The notes: a model not told the origin generated them from the letters alone. 64,000 bases of DNA from Caulobacter mirabilis (GCF_002749615.1 NZ_CP024201.1:2542001-2606000), one strand, 5' to 3'; positions 1-10,976 are shown, counted from the stretch's first letter. Numbers and translations are program-made.

Positions 1-2
1 AC

Positions 3-458
3 AGCTACAAGCGCCTGGTGCCCGGCTACGAAGCCCCGGTGAAGCTGGCCTACTCCAGCCGCAACCGCTCGGCCTCGATCCGCATCCCGCACGTCGACAG
101 CCCGAAGGCCAAGCGCATCGAGTGCCGGTTCCCCGATCCCATGGGCAACCCGTACCTGACCTTCACCGCCCTGCTGATGGCCGGCCTCGACGGCATCGAG
201 AACCGCATCGATCCGGGCGCGGCCGCCGACAAGAACCTCTACGACCTGCCGCCCCGCGAGCAGAAGAAGATCCCGGAAGTCTGCGGCTCGCTGCGCGAAG
301 CCCTGGAGAACCTCGACAAGGACCGCGCCTTCCTCAAGAAGGGCGGCGTCATGGATGACGACTTCATCGACGGCTACATCGAGCTGAAGATGCAGGAAGT
401 CATGCGCCTGCAGCTGCATCCGCACCCGGTCGAGTTCGACATGTACTACTCGTGCTAG
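3..458 (+). CDS. glnA: Glutamine synthetase type I, C-terminal part (partial)
   Basis: Last 151 residues of ATP-dependent glutamine synthetase, which makes glutamine from glutamate and ammonia in the cytoplasm. The gene enters from the left edge in frame 3. Visible are the NRSASIRIP substrate-binding segment, the [11 protein letters not shown] segment, and the loop [10 protein letters not shown], whose Tyr (codon at 240-242) is the residue adenylylated in enteric GlnA. This suggests control by GlnE-type adenylylation. The protein ends in EFDMYYSC. A strong intrinsic terminator follows 25 bp downstream, so glnA ends its transcript here. The N-terminal two thirds, and any glnB upstream, are outside the window. 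Confidence 0.97.
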   Translation, partial: SYKRLVPGYEAPVKLAYSSRNRSASIRIPHVDSPKAKRIECRFPDPMGNPYLTFTALLMAGLDGIENRIDPGAAADKNLYDLPPREQKKIPEVCGSLREALENLDKDRAFLKKGGVMDDDFIDGYIELKMQEVMRLQLHPHPVEFDMYYSC

Positions 459-483
459 TCGGCGACAGCTGACCGATACGGAA

Positions 484-511
484 GGGCCGGAGAGCGATCT
501 CCGGCCCTTTT
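484..511 (+). terminator. Rho-independent terminator of glnA
   Basis: Perfect 10 bp GC-rich stem (484-493 with 498-507) closed by a GCGA tetraloop and followed by TTTT (508-511). It lies 25 bp after the glnA stop. Confidence 0.9.
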
Positions 512-694
512 CTTGTGCGGCGGCGCCCGATGCTGTCGCAGCCGCGACACAGGATCGTCGCAAACGCGCCTTCCAACCCCGGATCGCGCCGTTTCGCGAT
601 GGCGGGATATCGCTGTTCGCCCTACCGATTCCCCCCAGGCGCGAGGGGGCGACTGATTCCGCCGCCTCCCGCGATGGCTGGCGGAGGTCCCCCT

Positions 695-2863
695 ATGAAG
701 ATCGGTCGAAGCGCGCTCACCCTGTCCTGCGGCCTGGCCGCGCTGACCGCGGCGCTCGCCGCCGCGCCGGCCTTGGCGCAGGAAACGACGCTCGAGGAGA
801 TCGTCGTCACCGCCCAGAAGCGCAGCGAGAACCTCCAGGACGTGCCGATCTCGGTCGCCGCCGTCGAGGGCGAACAGCTGAAGAGCATCCTGGCCGGGGG
901 CGAGGACATCCTCGCCCTCTCCGCCCGCGTGCCGGCCCTCTATGTCGAGTCTTCGAACGGCCGGGTGGCGCCGCGGTTCTACATCCGGGGCCTCGGCAAC
1001 GCCGACTTCGACATCGCCGCCTCACAACCGGTCTCGGTGATCATGGACGAGGTGGTGATGGAGAACGTGGTGCTGAAGAGCACCCCGCTGTTCGACGTCG
1101 ACCGGGTCGAAATCCTGCGGGGGCCGCAGGGCACGCTGTTCGGCCGCAACACCACCGCCGGCATCGTCAAGTTCGACAGCGTCCGGCCCAGCCAGGACTT
1201 CCGGGCCAACGGCACGTTGAGCATCGGCACGTTCCGCACCATCACCCTGGACGCCGGCATGGGCGGCCCGATCATCGACGGCAAGCTGGCCGTCCGCCTG
1301 TCGGCCCTGGTCCAGCACCGCGACGACTGGATCGACAACGGCTTCACCGGCGAGAAGGACGCCCTCGGCGGCTTCGACGAACAGGCCGCCCGGCTGCAGC
1401 TGCTGTTCACCCCGAACGACCAGCTCAGCGCCCTGTTCAACATCCATAGCCGCACCCTGCAGGGCACCTCGGCGGTGTTCCGCGCCAACATCCTGACGCC
1501 GGGCAGCAACAAGCTGAACAAGAACTACGACCGCGACACGGTCTGGTACGACGCCGGCGGCGGCAATCCGCAGGCCTACGACGGCTGGGGCTCTTCGCTG
1601 AAGGTCGACTACGACTTCGGCGGCGTGACCCTGACCTCGATCACCGCCTTCGAGAACACCAGCGGCTACAGCCGCGGCGACATCGACGGCGGCAACCCGA
1701 CGGGACCCGGCTTCATCCCCTTCCAGTCGGACACCACCGACGGCATCGACAACCTCGACCAGTTCACCCAGGAAATCCGCCTGGCCAGCGGCGACGACGG
1801 CCCGATGACCTGGCAGGTCGGCGCCTACTATTTCGACTCCGAGCTGGACGCGACGACCAACCCCGGCTTCGCGCCGCCGACCACGCTGCGCCACACCAAC
1901 ACCTCCTGGGCGGTGTTCGGCCAGGCGACCTATCAGGTCACCGAGCCGCTGAAGATCACCGGCGGCCTGCGCTACACCAGCGACGAGAAGGATCTGAAGG
2001 TGCTGGCCGGCCCCAACCCGGCCGCGCCGGTCTCGATCTCGGACGAGCGGGTCAGCTGGGACCTGTCCGCCTTCTACGAGGTGACGCCGGACGTCAGCCT
2101 GTTCGCCCGGGTGGCCTCCGGCTTCCGCGGCCCGTCGATCCAGGGCCGCGACGTGGCCTTCTTCAACCCGCCGTCGGTCGCCCAGTCCGAAACGATCATG
2201 TCCTACGAGGCGGGCTTCAAGAGCGAACTGTTCTCACGCCGGGTCCGCCTCAACGGCGCGGTGTTCACCTACAAGGTCGAGGACCCGCAGTTCACCGCCG
2301 TCGGCGGCGGCGGCAACTTCAATCGGCTCATCAACGCCGAAGCCGGCAAGGCCTGGGGCTTCGAGGTCGACGGCGAATGGATCGTCACCGACAATCTGGT
2401 CGTGACCGGCGGCTACAGCTACGCCAAGACCGAGATCGACGACTCGAAGCTGGCCGTCGCCGGCTGCGCCCAATGCACCCTGACCGATCCGCTGAACGGC
2501 TTCGGCCAGGCCCTCGTCGACGGCAACCCGTTCCCGAACGCGCCGGAGTACATCCTCGACTTCACCGCCCGCTACAGCATCCCCTACGAGGACGGCGAGT
2601 TCTTCGTGTTCACCGACTGGAGCGTCCAGGGAAAGACCAACCTCTTCCTGTACGAATCCAAGGAATTCAACAGCGACGGCAACTTCGAGGGCGGTCTGAA
2701 GCTCGGCTGGGCCAAGCTGGACGGCTCGCTGGAGGCGGCGCTGTTCGTGCGCAACATCACCGACGAGGACAATCTCGAAGGCGGCATCGACTTCAACAAC
2801 AACACCGGCTTCGTCAACGAGCCCCGGGTGATCGGAGTCAGCCTCAGCGCGCGGCTGAACTAG
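695..2863 (+). CDS. TonB-dependent outer-membrane receptor
   Basis: A 722-residue outer-membrane receptor that imports a ligand using TonB/ExbBD energy. The start at 695 has GGAGG seven bases upstream and gives a clean signal peptide ending in APALAQ; a longer upstream open frame lacks these. A TonB-box-like EEIVVTAQK follows directly. The plug domain covers roughly residues 45-170 (RFYIRGLGN, VEILRGPQGTLFGRNTTAG). The rest is the beta-barrel, ending in an aromatic-poor SLSARLN. The length and VTAQKR-type start match the large Caulobacterales/Sphingomonadales receptor family, whose substrates are mostly unknown. Neighbours do not reveal the ligand. Confidence 0.93.
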   Translation: MKIGRSALTLSCGLAALTAALAAAPALAQETTLEEIVVTAQKRSENLQDVPISVAAVEGEQLKSILAGGEDILALSARVPALYVESSNGRVAPRFYIRGLGNADFDIAASQPVSVIMDEVVMENVVLKSTPLFDVDRVEILRGPQGTLFGRNTTAGIVKFDSVRPSQDFRANGTLSIGTFRTITLDAGMGGPIIDGKLAVRLSALVQHRDDWIDNGFTGEKDALGGFDEQAARLQLLFTPNDQLSALFNIHSRTLQGTSAVFRANILTPGSNKLNKNYDRDTVWYDAGGGNPQAYDGWGSSLKVDYDFGGVTLTSITAFENTSGYSRGDIDGGNPTGPGFIPFQSDTTDGIDNLDQFTQEIRLASGDDGPMTWQVGAYYFDSELDATTNPGFAPPTTLRHTNTSWAVFGQATYQVTEPLKITGGLRYTSDEKDLKVLAGPNPAAPVSISDERVSWDLSAFYEVTPDVSLFARVASGFRGPSIQGRDVAFFNPPSVAQSETIMSYEAGFKSELFSRRVRLNGAVFTYKVEDPQFTAVGGGGNFNRLINAEAGKAWGFEVDGEWIVTDNLVVTGGYSYAKTEIDDSKLAVAGCAQCTLTDPLNGFGQALVDGNPFPNAPEYILDFTARYSIPYEDGEFFVFTDWSVQGKTNLFLYESKEFNSDGNFEGGLKLGWAKLDGSLEAALFVRNITDEDNLEGGIDFNNNTGFVNEPRVIGVSLSARLN

Positions 2864-2906
2864 AGCGCGTCCTTCGACACGGCGCTTCGCGCCCGCTCAG
2901 GATGAC
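2864..2906. repeat. Short interspersed imperfect palindrome
   Basis: Directly after the receptor stop, a segment of the form GTCCTTCGACACGGCGCTTCG...GCTCAGGATGAC. It resembles the dispersed 'CATCCTGAGC...GTCGAAGGA' elements I recall from many alphaproteobacterial genomes. Only one copy is seen in this window, so the assignment rests on recall. Confidence 0.4.
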
Positions 2907-2962
2907 GAGGGAACAGTCGCGGAGATCAGCGCTCGAGGAGCACGTGTCGAACCCCGCAATGA

Positions 2963-3046
2963 ACAGGGGACATGAACCGCAGGTTCGTGTCCCCTGTGCC
3001 GGCAGCAAACGGGGACACGCACCGCCTCGCGGAGCATGTCCCCCGT
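2963..3046. repeat. REP-like element, two palindromes of the GGGGAC...GTCCCC family (copy 1)
   Basis: Two adjacent hairpin-forming units, 2963-2997 and 3009-3046, each bounded by GGGGACA and TGTCCCC (or GGGGACAC/GTGTCCCC). The reverse complement of the whole element is closely matched at 46986-47067, and a single hairpin of the same type sits at 42517-42539. The arrangement (two inverted units around a short spacer) is like bacterial REP/BIME doublets. It lies between the receptor gene and the convergent Kazal genes. Confidence 0.8.
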
Positions 3047-3049
3047 CAT

Positions 3050-3400
3050 TCAGCCCTTGCACTCGCCCGTGTGGGCCACATTGACGCCGGCGCCGGCCGC
3101 GCCGCAGGCGTTGCCATAGGTCTTGCCGTCGACGCCGCAGACCGGGCGGTAGTCCATCGTGCAGGCCTGCGGGCGCTTCGTGCAGGTCCCCGAGCCGTCG
3201 GCGACGTTCACCATCTCGGGCGTCATCCTGCAGTACAGGCCCTCCTGGCACTGCAGGCCGGCGATGCCGCCGCACATGCCGCCCTCGGCCACGCTCGACC
3301 GCCCCGGCTCCGACGTTCCTCCGCCCGAGGTCGTCTGGCAGGCGGCGAGCAGCAGAACCGAAACAGCGATGGCGGCATAGCCGCCGAGACGGACGATCAT
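3050..3400 (-). CDS. Kazal-type domain lipoprotein (copy 1)
   Basis: A 116-residue predicted lipoprotein. The start at 3400 is chosen because GGAGAG lies just upstream; longer in-frame starts lack this. The signal peptide ends in LLLAAC, a lipobox, so the mature protein should be anchored by an N-terminal Cys. A low-complexity linker leads to an MCGGIAGLQC motif and a Kazal core, YRPVCGVDGKTYGNAC. Kazal domains inhibit serine proteases in animals; bacterial members are largely uncharacterised, so inhibitor activity is inference. The mature part has eight further cysteines, consistent with four disulfides in the periplasm or at the surface. A paralogue lies 75 bp upstream on the same strand. 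Confidence 0.85.
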   Translation of the reverse strand: MIVRLGGYAAIAVSVLLLAACQTTSGGGTSEPGRSSVAEGGMCGGIAGLQCQEGLYCRMTPEMVNVADGSGTCTKRPQACTMDYRPVCGVDGKTYGNACGAAGAGVNVAHTGECKG

Positions 3401-3475
3401 GGGTCTCTCCATTGGAAACGGCCGGCGGACCCAGGGCCCGCCGGCGCGCATCTGTTCAAACGGTAGGTCGTCAGC

Positions 3476-3868
3476 CTAGGCGCAGGCGCCCGTGCTGGCG
3501 ACGTTGACGCCCTTCACCGCAGCGGCGCAGGCGTTGTTGTAGGTCTTGCCGTCACAGCCGCAGACCGGCTTGTACTCGAGCGTACAGGCGGTCGGCTTGG
3601 CCGTGCAGGTCCCCGCCGCGTCGGCGACGTTGCAGGTTCCAGCCGGCTTGGCGCAGTAGTCGGCGGTGTTCTTGCACTGGATGCCCGCCACGCCGCCGCA
3701 CATGGCGCCGGTTTCGGCTGGCGTATTGACCGGCGTCGCCGCCGGTGCGGCGGCCGGAGCCGCGGCGGTCGAGGACGCAGCCGGAGCGGCCGCCTCCTTC
3801 TTGCCGCAGGCGGCCAGCAGCAGCAGAGACGCGGCCACGACGGTAAGCACTTTGATTGGAGCGATCAT
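3476..3868 (-). CDS. Kazal-type domain lipoprotein (copy 2)
   Basis: A 130-residue paralogue of the gene at 3050-3400, in the same orientation and probably co-transcribed. The start at 3868 is preceded by GGGGAGGA at ideal spacing. The lipobox is LLLAAC, followed by KKEAA and a 25-residue Ala/Pro/Thr-rich linker. The MCGGVAGIQC module and Kazal core YKPVCGCDGKTYNNAC follow. It carries ten cysteines after the lipid Cys against eight in copy 1: the two extra lie in AGTCN and in CGC. Function is unknown; protease inhibition or a structural disulfide-knot role at the envelope are possibilities. Confidence 0.85.
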   Translation of the reverse strand: MIAPIKVLTVVAASLLLLAACGKKEAAAPAASSTAAAPAAAPAATPVNTPAETGAMCGGVAGIQCKNTADYCAKPAGTCNVADAAGTCTAKPTACTLEYKPVCGCDGKTYNNACAAAVKGVNVASTGACA

Positions 3869-4008
3869 GCAGTCCTCCCCAGGCGTCAGTCGCACCGCTG
3901 TATAAGCGCGGGGCAGGCCTTCGGTTCCCGGGAAATCGTCGCGACCTTGGATTGACCGTCTCCGGCTTTTCGTCTGATCTGCGCGCCTTCAGTAAGGGCG
4001 GGGACGGA

Positions 4009-5472
4009 ATGACTCCCAGATTGCGCGCGGCCTTGGCCGCAACGGCGACGGCGGCTCTTTTGAGCGCCTGCGCCACCACCGGAACAACCACGCCGGCGAA
4101 CAAGCCGGCCAAGAGCGAAACGCCGGCCAAACCGCCGCGCGCGGGACTGGATCCTTCGGCCAGGCCCGACGCCTTCCCCAGCACCTATGCGCCGCTGCCG
4201 TCGCGCACGACGGCGATCCGCGGGGCCACGGTCCTGACGGCCACGGGCCAGGAAATCCCGAACGGCGTGGTGGTCATGTCGGGCGGCAAGATCCTCGTCG
4301 TCGGCGGCGCCGACACCGCCATTCCGGCCGACGCCGAGGTCGTCGACGGGTCCGGCAAGTGGATCACGCCGGGGATTATCGACTCCCATAGCCACCTGGG
4401 CGTCTATCCCTCCCCCTCCGTGCCGGCGAAGTCGGACGGCAACGAGGCGACCGATCCCAACACCGCCTACGTCTGGGCCGAACATTCGCTATGGCCGCAG
4501 GATCCGGGCTTCAACCGCGCCCGCGCCGGGGGGGTGACCACGCTGCAGATCCTTCCGGGCTCGGCCAACCTGTTCGGCGGCCGCTCGGTGGCGGTCCGCA
4601 ACGTGCCCAGCGTGACCATGCAGGGGATGAAGTTCCCCGGCGCGCCCTATGGCGTGAAGATGGCCTGCGGCGAGAATCCCAAGCGGGTCTACGGCGGCAA
4701 GGGCCGCACCCCCTCGACCGCCATGGGCAACGTGGCCGGCTACCGCCGGGCCTGGATCGACGCGGCGGACTACGCTCGCAAGTGGGACGACTACCGCGCC
4801 AAGTCCGAAAAGGGCGAGAAGGCCGATGCGCCCAAGCGCGACCTGACCCTGGACACCCTGGCCGGCGTGCTGCGCGGCGAGATCCTGGTTCAGAACCACT
4901 GCTACCGGGCCGACGAGATGGCCGTCATGATCGATGTGGCCAAGGAGTTCGGCTACAGGATCACGATGTTCCACCACGCCAGCGAGGCCTACAAGGCCGG
5001 CGCGCTGCTGGCCAAGGAAGACATCTGCTTCGCCACCTGGGCGGACTGGCAGGGCTTCAAGATGGAGTCGCTGGACGGCATCGAGGCCAACGCCGCGATC
5101 GCCTACAAGGCCGGCGCCTGCACCGTCATCCACTCCGACGACGAGACCATGACCCAGCGGCTGAACCAGGAAGCCGCCCTGGCCATGGCCGCCGGCAACC
5201 GCATCGGCTTCGGCATCACCCGGGCCGAGGCGATCAGCTGGATCACGGCCAACCCGGCCAAGGCCATGGGCATCGCCGACCAGACCGGTTCACTGGTCCC
5301 CGGCAAGCGCGCCGACGTGGTGATCTGGAGCGGCGATCCGTTCAGCACCTACTCGCTGGCCGAGCGCGTCTTCCTCGACGGGGCCGTGGTCTACGACCGC
5401 AAGGATCCCCGCTACCAACCCAAGTCTGATTTCGAGCTCGGCACGCCCGGCGCGGGAGCCTTCCACCAATGA
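4009..5472 (+). CDS. Amidohydrolase-family lipoprotein, metal ligands present
   Basis: A 487-residue member of the imidazolonepropionase/dihydroorotase-like amidohydrolases. The start at 4009 has a GGGACGGA ribosome site and yields a lipoprotein signal (LLSACATTG). The TIM barrel carries the HxH metal motif in DSHSHLG (about residue 125), further histidines in QNHCYR and MFHHASE, and an Asp in VIHSDDE. It also has the usual C-terminal composite sheet (GKRADVVIWSGDPF). Substrate cannot be read from sequence; secreted relatives include dipeptidase-like enzymes. Its stop overlaps the start of the next gene (ATGA), so the two are translationally coupled. Confidence 0.88.
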   Translation: MTPRLRAALAATATAALLSACATTGTTTPANKPAKSETPAKPPRAGLDPSARPDAFPSTYAPLPSRTTAIRGATVLTATGQEIPNGVVVMSGGKILVVGGADTAIPADAEVVDGSGKWITPGIIDSHSHLGVYPSPSVPAKSDGNEATDPNTAYVWAEHSLWPQDPGFNRARAGGVTTLQILPGSANLFGGRSVAVRNVPSVTMQGMKFPGAPYGVKMACGENPKRVYGGKGRTPSTAMGNVAGYRRAWIDAADYARKWDDYRAKSEKGEKADAPKRDLTLDTLAGVLRGEILVQNHCYRADEMAVMIDVAKEFGYRITMFHHASEAYKAGALLAKEDICFATWADWQGFKMESLDGIEANAAIAYKAGACTVIHSDDETMTQRLNQEAALAMAAGNRIGFGITRAEAISWITANPAKAMGIADQTGSLVPGKRADVVIWSGDPFSTYSLAERVFLDGAVVYDRKDPRYQPKSDFELGTPGAGAFHQ

Positions 5473-6815
5473 AACGCGCCCTCTTTGCTTTCGCGGCCCT
5501 GATCGCCGCTTCCCCCGCCGCCGCTGAGACGGTGGCCATCGTCAACGCCCGGATCGAGATCGGCAACGGGACCCCGACCCTTCCGTCGGGAACCGTCGTG
5601 CTGAAGGACGGCCGCATCGCCGCCGTCGGCGCGGGGGTCTCCGCGCCGGCCGGCGCCCGCGTCATCGACGCCAAGGGCGGCGTGGTCACGCCCGGCCTGG
5701 TCTTCCCGTCGACCAACCTGTCGGCCTCGGAGATCGGCGGGGTGCGCAGCACCCGCGACGACAACTCCGGCAGCCTCTCGGCCGGTTTCGACATCAGCTA
5801 CAGCTTCAACCCCGCCTCGGCGATGATCCCGCTGGCCCGCCAGACCGGAGTCACCACCGCGGTCGTCACGCCCACCCTGGGCGGCGGCGGCGGCGGTCAC
5901 GCCCATGACGGCTGGGAAGGCGACGGCCGGGACGATTTCGCCGGCGGCGACACCCACGGCCTGCCCAATCTGTTCGCCGGCCAGGCCGCGACCATCACCC
6001 TGGCCGACGGCCGCGACCAGCTGCTGAAGAGCAAGGTCGCCGTCGTGCTGGACCTCGGCGAGGACGGGGCCCGGGCGGCCGGCGGCTCGCGCGGCGCCGA
6101 CCTGGTGCTGATCCGCGCCGCGCTGGAGGACGCCCGCCTCTACGCCCGCAACCGCGCCGCCTTCGCCCGCGGCGAGACCCGCGAGCTGGGTCTGTCGCGC
6201 ATCGATCTGGAAGCGCTGGTCCCGGTGGTCGAGGGGCGCACCCCGCTGCTGCTCCGCGTCCATCGCGCCTCCGACATCCGCCAGGCCCTGCGTCTGGCGC
6301 GCGAAGAGAAGCTGAAGATCATTCTGGAAGGCGCCGAGGAAGGCTGGCTCGTCGCCGACGAACTGGCCGCCGCCGGCGTGCCGGTGATCCTCGACAGCCA
6401 GGCCAGCCTGCCCAGCCAGTTCGAGGCCCTGGGCTCGCGCCTGGACAACGCCGCACGCCTCCAGCGGGCCGGGGTCCAGATCGCGATCATGGGCAGCCGC
6501 GACTTCAACAACCTGCGCCAGGCGCGCCTCAACGCCGGCCTCGCCGTCGCCTACGGCCTGCCGCGCGAGGCCGCCATCGCGTCGGTGACGTCGGTTCCGG
6601 CGAAGATCTGGGGCCTGACCTCCACCGGCTCGCTCGAGACCGGCAAGGAGGCCGACGTGGTGCTGTGGAACGGCGACCCGCTGGAGACGACCAGCTGGCC
6701 GGTCGCGGTCTTCATCGACGGCGTCGAGCAGCCGCAGAGCACGCGGGCGTTCGAGCTCCGCGACCGCTACGCCAGGCCGAACGCGAGCGGCTACCCGCCC
6801 GCGTACAGCCACTAG
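5469..6815 (+). CDS. Amidohydrolase-like protein lacking metal ligands
   Basis: A 448-residue exported protein (signal peptide ending SPAAA/E) overlapping the preceding amidohydrolase by 4 bp. The fold signatures are present: the N-terminal sheet IVNARIEIGNG, GGVVTPGLV at the end of the first barrel strand, and the C-terminal ETGKEADVVLWNGDPLE. However, the segment that normally reads DxHxH after TPGL is FPSTNLSAS, and the late Asp-bearing motif is IMGSRDFNN rather than a GTDS-type motif. It is therefore probably catalytically dead or altered, perhaps a partner subunit of the upstream enzyme. A His/Gly-rich loop (GGGGGGHAHDGWEGD) is unusual. Confidence 0.85.
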   Translation: MKRALFAFAALIAASPAAAETVAIVNARIEIGNGTPTLPSGTVVLKDGRIAAVGAGVSAPAGARVIDAKGGVVTPGLVFPSTNLSASEIGGVRSTRDDNSGSLSAGFDISYSFNPASAMIPLARQTGVTTAVVTPTLGGGGGGHAHDGWEGDGRDDFAGGDTHGLPNLFAGQAATITLADGRDQLLKSKVAVVLDLGEDGARAAGGSRGADLVLIRAALEDARLYARNRAAFARGETRELGLSRIDLEALVPVVEGRTPLLLRVHRASDIRQALRLAREEKLKIILEGAEEGWLVADELAAAGVPVILDSQASLPSQFEALGSRLDNAARLQRAGVQIAIMGSRDFNNLRQARLNAGLAVAYGLPREAAIASVTSVPAKIWGLTSTGSLETGKEADVVLWNGDPLETTSWPVAVFIDGVEQPQSTRAFELRDRYARPNASGYPPAYSH

Positions 6816-6816
6816 A

Positions 6817-7743
6817 TCATGGGTTGCCGATCTTCCTCGGCGGCAGGGCGCGCTTGATCCCGCGCGTGAAGCCGCTGGGGAAGACGGTCAGGTGATCCTC
6901 GCCCTCGACCACCGTCGAGGCGAGGCGAAGGCCCGGATAGTTCCGGGCCTTCAGCGTCTGCTCGAACCGCTGGTTGTCGCCGACCATGTCGGTGTCGGTG
7001 TAGCGCGGGTCGCCCGCCTTCACCGTCTCGAAGGCGCCGATGTACAGGAAGACGTCCGCCGGCAGATCCTTATGGGTTTCGGCATAGCGCGCCTCGACCC
7101 CAAACATGTGCCGCTTGTCGTACCAGAGCGACGGACTGCCCAGGATGTAGTGGCTGAACGTCTCGGGCTTGGTGAACAGGACCTGGGCCCCGAGCAGCGC
7201 GCCGTAGGAGTGGCCCATGTAGACGCGCCGCGCCGGATCGGTGCGGAACTTGCCGTCCACGAACGGCAACGCCTGGGAGACGACATAATCCGCATAGGCC
7301 GCGCCCTGACCGTGAACCTGGTCCTTCGGCGCACTCGACGGACCGTTCGGGGTCAGGGTGTAGTCCCGGCGGCGGCTGCTGACGGGATCGTCGCCCACGG
7401 CGTAGGAGAGGCCGACCAGGATGAAGTCCTCCAGCCCCTCGCCGTTCGCGCCGACGCGGCGTGAGATGCTCCGGACCACCGGAAAGGCGTAGTCGGCGTC
7501 GGTGACGTAGACCACCGGATACCGCCGCCCAGGCTCCTTGGCGTAGGAGGCCGGCAGGCTGACGAAGACCTGGTAGCTTCGGCCCGACTTCGGGTCTGGA
7601 ACAGTCCAGACCTGGGTGTCCTTGAGGACGTAGGGCTGCCCTTCGGCGACCTCGGCGGGCGCGCTCTGGGCCTTCACGGCGCCCGAACAGGCCGGCAGCA
7701 ACAACACGGCGGCCAGCAAGGCCAGTTTGAAGCCTGATTTCAC
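6817..7743 (-). CDS. Alpha/beta-hydrolase esterase lipoprotein (PF00756-like)
   Basis: A 308-residue putative esterase of the Fes/IroE/esterase-D-like family. I place the start at the GTG at 7743 because a GGGGGATT site precedes it and it begins a lipoprotein signal (LLLPACSG). Longer open frames upstream overlap parE's leader. The sequence VYVTDADYAF matches the core strand of this family. The nucleophile elbow is YMGHSYGALLG, and a His near the C-terminus (EDHLTVFPSG) completes the likely triad. Such proteins hydrolyse siderophore or other acyl esters in the periplasm; the substrate here is unknown. It is divergent from parE. Confidence 0.82.
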   Translation of the reverse strand: MKSGFKLALLAAVLLLPACSGAVKAQSAPAEVAEGQPYVLKDTQVWTVPDPKSGRSYQVFVSLPASYAKEPGRRYPVVYVTDADYAFPVVRSISRRVGANGEGLEDFILVGLSYAVGDDPVSSRRRDYTLTPNGPSSAPKDQVHGQGAAYADYVVSQALPFVDGKFRTDPARRVYMGHSYGALLGAQVLFTKPETFSHYILGSPSLWYDKRHMFGVEARYAETHKDLPADVFLYIGAFETVKAGDPRYTDTDMVGDNQRFEQTLKARNYPGLRLASTVVEGEDHLTVFPSGFTRGIKRALPPRKIGNP

Positions 7744-7885
7744 GTCGAATCCCCCAGGGCGCACAGAACCAAGATCGGCCACCGTAGAGCGGATTGTGAC
7801 CGAGGTGCGGCGGCGCGCCACTTGCTCTGCTTGCCCCGACGCCGCATACGCACCGTTCCCGAATCGTTCGAAACTCCCCCGCGTA

Positions 7886-9976
<2,091 letters not shown>

Positions 9977-10037
9977 GGCACAACGCACGGCTCGCCCGGT
10001 AAAGCGCTGGGCGATCAGAGTAATTCCAAAATCCTGC

Positions 10038-10063
10038 ACGCGCCGCGCCCAGTCGCGGCGCGT
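10038..10063. terminator. Perfect 10 bp GC-rich inverted repeat after parE
   Basis: Stem 10038-10047 with 10054-10063 (ACGCGCCGCG) around loop CCCAGT, 62 bp after the parE stop. It is not followed by a clear T-run, so it may be a terminator of weak type or simply an RNA-stabilising hairpin. The remaining gap to 10211 shows no gene. Confidence 0.45.
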
Positions 10064-10211
10064 CTGCATTTGCCCCCACGTGCAGCGGGATCACATCTGC
10101 TCAAACCTATTTGATCGGGCTTTATCGGGAACGCCCGGCCGTTGCCGATAGTTTTGCTCCGAGGCGTCGCGGGACGGCGACGCCCTGTACGCGTAACTGT
10201 CGGGACCTTGC

Positions 10212-10976
10212 ATGCTACAGACAGAGATCGAGACGACCATGGCTCCGGCCATGGCGCAGCCCCCTGCGCTGGACCTTTCCCGGACCGCTCTGTTCCTGGA
10301 TCTGGACGGCACCCTGGCGGCCATCGAGCCGACCCCCGACGCCGTCGGGCCCCAGCCGCGGCGCAACTGGATGCTGCACGAGCTGTCGCGCCAGCTGCAC
10401 GGGCGGCTGGCCGTGCTGAGCGGTCGTTCGATCGACGACATCGACCGCATCCTGGGCGAGACGGTCCGCAGCCTGGCCGGCGTGCATGGGCTGGAGCGCC
10501 GAACGCCGCAGGGCGAACGCGTCGACCTGAAACCGCATCCCGACCTGCCTGCCGTCGCCGGCATGCTGCAGAGCTTCGCGGCCGGCCAAAGCGGCCTGCT
10601 GCTGGAGCCCAAGGAACGCAGCCTGGCCCTGCACTACCGCGGTCACCCGCCGGCCGAGGCCGCCTGCCTGGAGATCGCCCACCGCCTCGGCGCCGCCTAC
10701 GGCCTGACGGTACAGGAGGGGCGCATGGTCGTGGAACTGCGCACGCCGGGTCCGGACAAGGGCGACGCCCTTCAGGTCTTCATGAACGACCCCGTCTTCG
10801 TCGGCGCGACGCCGGTGATGGTCGGCGACGACCTGACCGACGAGGACGCCTTCACGGCCGCCGAGACCCTGGGCGGCTTCGGCGTGCTGGTCGGCGATCC
10901 GCGCCCGACCGCCGCGCGCTATCGCCTCGATGATCCCAAGGCCGTACTGGCCTGGCTTGAGGAGTCGATCGCTTGA
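10212..10976 (+). CDS. otsB: Trehalose-6-phosphate phosphatase
   Basis: A 254-residue HAD-superfamily phosphatase that removes phosphate from trehalose-6-phosphate, the last step of the OtsA/OtsB route to trehalose. Motif I is FLDLDGTLA (nucleophile and acid Asp) near residue 30, a SGRSIDDI motif II follows, a conserved Lys is in the PDKGDAL segment, and motif IV is VGDDLTDEDAF. It precedes and overlaps otsA by 4 bp, so enzyme levels should be coupled. The pathway is typically for osmotic, desiccation or heat stress. Confidence 0.95.
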   Translation: MLQTEIETTMAPAMAQPPALDLSRTALFLDLDGTLAAIEPTPDAVGPQPRRNWMLHELSRQLHGRLAVLSGRSIDDIDRILGETVRSLAGVHGLERRTPQGERVDLKPHPDLPAVAGMLQSFAAGQSGLLLEPKERSLALHYRGHPPAEAACLEIAHRLGAAYGLTVQEGRMVVELRTPGPDKGDALQVFMNDPVFVGATPVMVGDDLTDEDAFTAAETLGGFGVLVGDPRPTAARYRLDDPKAVLAWLEESIA

